From assembly GCF_037392515.1 (NCBI RefSeq), contig NC_090283.1, positions 35,046,249 to 35,110,248 of the forward strand: 64,000 nt of DNA, read 5' to 3'. Numbering within the stretch: the stretch's first letter is position 1; each line of letters starts with the position of its first letter. The stretch comes from Haliotis asinina (Eukaryota; Mollusca; Gastropoda; Lepetellida; Haliotidae). Position numbers and translations under genes: made by a program. Under the pieces are notes generated by a model, which was not told where the DNA came from, made no database searches, and was given only the letters and a program-made list of their open reading frames with translations. Shown here in pieces: positions 60,201 through 64,000 of this stretch.

Positions 60201-61603
60201 ATGTTCACAGAACTGTCATGTATGAGGGTTCATAGAGGCCACATAGGTGGGTCCGCAGAACTGTCATGTGGGTGGGTTCACAGATGTCATGTAAGTGGGT
60301 TCAGGATTTGCAATGTGTATAGATTCACAGATTCATGTGGGCAAATTTGGGAGCATGGTTGGTATACGTTGCCGTATCCAAATTACATGGATTGATGCTC
60401 ATGATATCAATCACTAGATTGTCTAGTGAATACTCATTTCTGTACAGACTTTTGTCTTATATATCACAGGAATAGTGCTGAGTGCTGCATAAACATTCAA
60501 ACAAACAAACCTAACCAGTAAATGCAGAACTTTCTATGCTCAGGATTTTTCTGGAACAACTCGTACAGACCTGCGTGACATGCTGTGTGACATGCGTCTG
60601 TCAAACAAGGAGTGTCTGAATGACACAGTGCTGGCTCTTTTAGACAACCTTCGCAGATACCCGCAGGACAGGACCTCGGTCTGGAAGTAAGTACAACAAA
60701 CCAGCTTGTGTTGTTCATGTAGCACCCAGAACCTTTCTGCTATACACATTGTACAACAAACCAGCTTGTGTTGTTCATGCAGTACATCTGAACCTTTCTG
60801 CTATACACATTGTACAATGAGCCAGCTTGTATTGTTCATGTAGGACAGTGATCCAATGTGCTGTACATATTATACTATAAACAAATGTGCTGTACAAATT
60901 GTACAATGAATTGTATGTTTAGTAACATTTCCATTTCTGGAGAATCACTGTAGATGTGTCTTGGGTATGTTGCAGGTGTTCCATGTTTTTGGGGAAAAAC
61001 CACCCCCAGCTGTGCCTGACCCAGGCACGGGAACTTCTGTGTATTCACCCCTACTTCAACACTCCAGTTCCTGACATGGATGACCCAGCCTGTATCCTTC
61101 ATTTGACATGTGAACTTTCTTAACTAAAAAATTACTCTATAAGTGATACAAGTACGATGTATCTAAAGTTGCATTTCACTAGCTTCAAAGTATAAAAAGC
61201 CATCTCTCATGGAATGGAATTTGGAAAAATAATGCATGCCTTTTATTTTGGTTTCAAAAAATAGTATGTAACAGCTGTGGACAGTCAACCTAAGAAACTG
61301 TCCCCTGATATACATGTGATCACTGAATAAAATGCTGATAAATTTGTTTCCTTTTAACCCAATTAAAATCAAACAGTTTATGTCCTTGCTGTCATTGTAA
61401 GGTGTATTTTGTAACTCCCTATTCCTAGCCAGGAGGCTTTCATGAACACGTTCTCCTTGATGCCAGTAGATATTGCTATCCTGGTGCTGATGTTCAATGC
61501 CTGTGTGGATTGTCCCACACTGATTCCCCTGCTGCAGGACCACACACTGCAACACTACACCTATCTGCGTGACAGCCAGCCCCACCTGGTGCCCATCCTG
61601 GCG
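54264..61603 (+). CDS. INTS4: Integrator complex subunit 4, 5' and central part
   Basis: Exons: 54264-54317, 54878-55190, 56089-56198, 56609-56782, 57146-57285, 57988-58111, 58339-58410, 59496-59670, 59993-60198, 60544-60686, 60976-61091 and 61470-61603; 587 codons, all phases consistent, and the gene continues beyond the window. INTS4 is a nuclear HEAT-repeat scaffold of Integrator, which cleaves snRNA and other RNA polymerase II transcripts; with INTS9 and INTS11 it forms the cleavage module. Recognisable segments: MAALLKKR at the start, FFSDQDPRVRTSAFQAM, VRRAAVKVVWVLCHLYPE, LRLVDDGFAKIC, FLEQTLDKKLMSNMR, SGEWSTGQKWADDAPKEE, GACGAFIHGLEDEFYEVRNA, DMFNDEIESVRLNAINSLRK and YTYLRDSQPHLVPIL, all matching vertebrate INTS4 in order. 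The start ATG follows GGAGAAA, a good context. Intron 12 holds a retroelement fossil. Confidence 0.97.
55240..55345 (-). mobile_element. Diverged SINE fragment
   Basis: The minus strand starts CTGAGTGAGTGCGTTTGGTT and continues TTCACACATTGCATCCATGT, the head and body of the second SINE family (see 28390). The tRNA-like part is missing or too diverged. It lies in INTS4 intron 2. Confidence 0.6.
55346..56088. other. Rest of INTS4 intron 2
   Basis: AT-rich intronic DNA. I see no coding, repeat or RNA signal beyond the SINE fragment upstream. Confidence 0.55.
57425..57985. repeat. Dispersed repeat with TTTCCATGGAAAC palindromes, INTS4 intron 5
   Basis: Starts TACCCCTGCTACGAAGTAAC, then has two ~165-bp segments each with GGTTCACCAAACTT, TTAATCATTACCCA and TTTCCATGGAAACATGAC. 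Related to the array in intron 7. Probably the remains of a dispersed element; class unknown. Confidence 0.7.
58540..59490. repeat. ~167-bp tandem repeat, about five units, INTS4 intron 7
   Basis: Units carry TTTCCATGGAAATGATT, GGGAGGGGTGGGCTTCGTTT and AGCATTTTCATAGCTATCAG. The middle units are nearly identical and the outer ones diverged. They share the TTTCCATGGAAA palindrome and layout with the repeat in intron 5. Open frames here are not genes. Confidence 0.88.
60199..60330 (+). repeat. Short repeat starting at the INTS4 exon-9 donor
   Basis: The intron begins GTATGTTCACAGAACTGTCATG and variants of GGGTTCACAGAACTGTCATG recur three to four times over 130 bp. The first unit includes the donor; exon bases are only weakly included. 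Confidence 0.7.
60335..60510 (-). mobile_element. Old SINE copy, INTS4 intron 9
   Basis: A strongly diverged reverse copy of the first SINE family, with GATGCTCATGATATCAATCA, ATTGTCTAGTG and GTGCTGAGTGCTGCATAA in the expected order. About a quarter or more of positions differ from the younger copies. Confidence 0.6.
60687..60870 (+). repeat. ~73-bp repeat starting at the INTS4 exon-10 donor
   Basis: Two near-identical units and a diverged third, of the type GTACAACAAACCAGCTTGTG followed by TTGTTCATG and ATACACATT. The first unit begins four bases into the intron, within GTAAGTACAACAAACC. Confidence 0.85.
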
Positions 61604-62149
61604 GTATGTTACATTCACATCAATATTTGTTAATGTTATTGGGGAAAGATGGAGATGACATTGGTAAACTTATACAAACCTGTAGAGGTCATGAATTCTT
61701 TCAAGAAAGTCCTCCTTGGGGTACATATAAGCATTTTTATGCCCATTAGGAATTCATATGACAGTTGTAACTATATTTTGTAATGAAATATTTACAAAAC
61801 GAAAAAAACTCCCTTTTTGTCTTGTGAGACCATCCTTACAGGGCCCCTTAGGGCCCCCCAGAGCCCCCTACAGCCAAGAGCGGATAACTCTGGCTGTTGA
61901 CCCTGTTTTATGCTGAACGTATCAGACAAATGAGGGGTGCTGAGTGGCCGCACTCCAAGGACTTTCTTCAAAGAATTATTACAGGTTTGTATAATTCTTT
62001 TTCAGGAGAAGTCACTCCTTGAGCTACATATATGCATTAACAGACTCCCAAAGACAAAATGGTTAGGGAGTGTTATTCTGTATGACAACGCAGTCCATTC
62101 AAAGTGCAAATCTACAACCATATGGAAATAGAAAGACACCTACCTTGAC
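61604..62149. other. INTS4 intron 12, first part
   Basis: Non-coding DNA after the last INTS4 exon in the window. I see no further exon before the retroelement fossil. Confidence 0.5.
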
Positions 62150-64000
62150 ACCTGACTGCTGATGTCAGGGGGTGAGACTAAGGTGAGGAATTAAATTGGG
62201 TAAATACCCAAAATAAACCCTGCCAACCCAACTCAAGGTTTGGAGGTGTGGAAATACAGGGAACTCGCCAAACCACACCCTAACCATACGGCATTAGTGA
62301 GTTAAAAAGGAAAAAATGGATAGAAATGCCAGTAAGTTGCCAATGAATATCTGGTGACACAGCCATAGCTTACGGCGGCCCATTACCACACTGATCATTT
62401 GGCTTGCACAAGAATGCATCGAGTCGCATACCAGATGTGAGTGCAACTCTGTAAGCTGCTGCGCTGGTGTGGACGATGACACCTCATCATCCCCACCCTC
62501 CTGTACAACTAGCTGCCTCTGCAGGACCAAGAGAGGACAGGAGAGGATAGTTTACCTTGCTGATAAGCTACGACAAAGTGCAATGCCGATTTTGGGCTGC
62601 ACCAAAGTCATCTGAGATAGAGACACATCTGGTAAAGTTAGTACATGTGCAGGAGAAGGCAATGCAGAAGTAGAGGGGATGGGGAAGAGATGGACTTTCC
62701 CGCCGATTAAGCCCATTTGCCCACGACATTAACAGACAAAGAGATAGAACTTCTTGCCCTTGCCTTTCACTTTTTTGAGGGTGGGTCATTACCCCAAATG
62801 TCCCCCCTCCTCACATCCCCCACCTGCAGCAGATGCATGTAGAAAAGGAAATCAGCCGACTGATTAGTACAAGGCGAAAACGTTTGACACTTTTCGCAGG
62901 ATAGGGAATTGTGGTTCTCTTCAGTGAGACACAAGGGGCAAGAATGGTGAGTATCTTGGGGTGGTAGTGTAGTGCCACATTTTGAAATGCAAGACCGGTT
63001 CCATCTAACACCCATGCAGAAGAAAAGGAACCATACATGCAGTAGCTGACTCTTTTTTGTTCATAGTACATAGGAAGAAGCAAAGGAGTTTATTGTTTTG
63101 TAAATATTTTATTATATTTCATGGTTTTCCTTATTCTGACTCGTGCTAATTGCTTATCTCCTCTTCCCTGGCGAAGGTAGTGGAACACCTGAAATCCCTT
63201 GAAGTTCCCTTCTAGAAAGAAGCGAGCGTAAAATACACTCACCCATGTGTAGCCTCCTTTTTCCCATGCCCTAGGCCACGTGACCTGCCATGCTTGTCAC
63301 TCTCTCATTATCGCCCGAAGTAGGCGTCTGGAGGCACCTGAGGGTCCCAATAAGTTCTTTCTTTATTTTGGTCTTTAACCTAAATTCTGCTCATGTTCAG
63401 TATTTGGATTTGTATATACATTATATACATTATCTACACACTTGGCAGTTCTGAGCTCAGTAATCACCATGGAAACGGGGACCAAGCTGACTAAAGTACC
63501 CGAGCCACTTGCTTTGTTATGCTCCTTCAAGTTGGAAGATCAACAACGTAGATTTAGAGCTCCAGCATGGGATCTAAACATCGTACTCCAACATCTCACA
63601 AGTGATGCGTACGAGCCGCTTGATTGGACCTCACTTGAATTGCTAACTCAGGAGACGCTGTTTTTACTTGCCTTGGCTACAGCTGCACGAATGTCAGAAA
63701 TTCATGCTCTAGACTTCAACTGCATGAGTTTTGATGCAAGTCATCATCAGACAACTCATCTGGGTCTGCGATGGGATTTTCTTGCAAGAAATCAAATGCC
63801 AGGTCAACCAGATGTACAATTCCACATACTGGCACTATCTTCAATCCCTGGACCCGTGATACCCAAGATTTATATCCAGTCAGAGCATTGAAGATATACA
63901 TCACACATACCAAGTCTAGAAGGCAACGTTTCAAGCGCCTGTTTATTCCTATATCTACTGAAACACTTACGGAAGTATACTGCAACACTATCTGCCCCTG
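62150..64000. mobile_element. DIRS-like retroelement fossil, probably two pieces
   Basis: The plus strand from about 63440 encodes the N-terminal part of a tyrosine recombinase of the DIRS type (APAWDLNIVLQHLTS, LFLLALATAARMSEIHALD) and runs off the window edge. The minus strand at about 62290-63085 has a gag-like Cys/His-rich segment. Opposite orientation of the two parts suggests a rearranged element or two insertions. It appears broken, with several breaks, and moderately old. Family assignment is from motif memory; a Crypton-like element is an alternative for the recombinase. Confidence 0.65.

Overview
The window is animal nuclear DNA: split genes with consensus GT/AG introns, long intergenic stretches, many minisatellites, SINEs and DNA-transposon relics. 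The proteins and the SINE families (a head of the type GAGTGAGTTTAGTTTTAC and a tRNA-like head with A and B boxes) look like a gastropod mollusc. From memory the SINEs are most like those of abalone (Haliotis); I could not check this by search.

Layout. (1) 2.7-9.9 kb, + strand: the 3' part (12 exons, about 599 codons) of an SLC5 sodium-coupled monocarboxylate transporter-like gene with a long acidic, Gln-rich tail. (2) 15.4-42.6 kb, + strand: three tandem paralogues of a polypeptide N-acetylgalactosaminyltransferase (GALNT), each with the same 11 coding exons and each open from end to end (592, 584 and 567 codons). They share conserved upstream non-coding blocks and show mosaic similarity that suggests gene conversion. 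(3) 44.2-51.8 kb, - strand: the last six exons of a gene I do not recognise, ending in a polyglutamine tract and a Tyr/Gln/Ser-rich tail, tail-to-tail with GALNT copy 3. (4) 54.3-61.6 kb, + strand: the first 12 exons of INTS4 (Integrator complex subunit 4), continuing past the window. (5) 62.2-64.0 kb: a DIRS-like tyrosine-recombinase retroelement fossil inside INTS4 intron 12.

Between and inside the genes lie a 30-unit 29-bp array, a 43-bp array of about 37 units in two alternating types, a 53-bp array carrying perfect CRE (TGACGTCA) sites, two broken Tc1-like transposons, a 2-kb non-autonomous transposon with TTAA duplications, small inverted-repeat elements and several SINE copies, two of them with clear target duplications.

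The most unusual signal is that many intronic minisatellites start exactly at a 5' splice site, and their repeat unit is the exon-intron junction itself. It is clearest in the SLC5 gene (intron 8), in the GALNT copies (introns 2 and 10) and in the unknown minus-strand gene, where a 50-bp unit repeats the last 15 codons plus the donor. INTS4 introns 9 and 10 have arrays abutting the donor. The result is ladders of decoy donor sites in four unrelated genes. I know of no described system that matches this.
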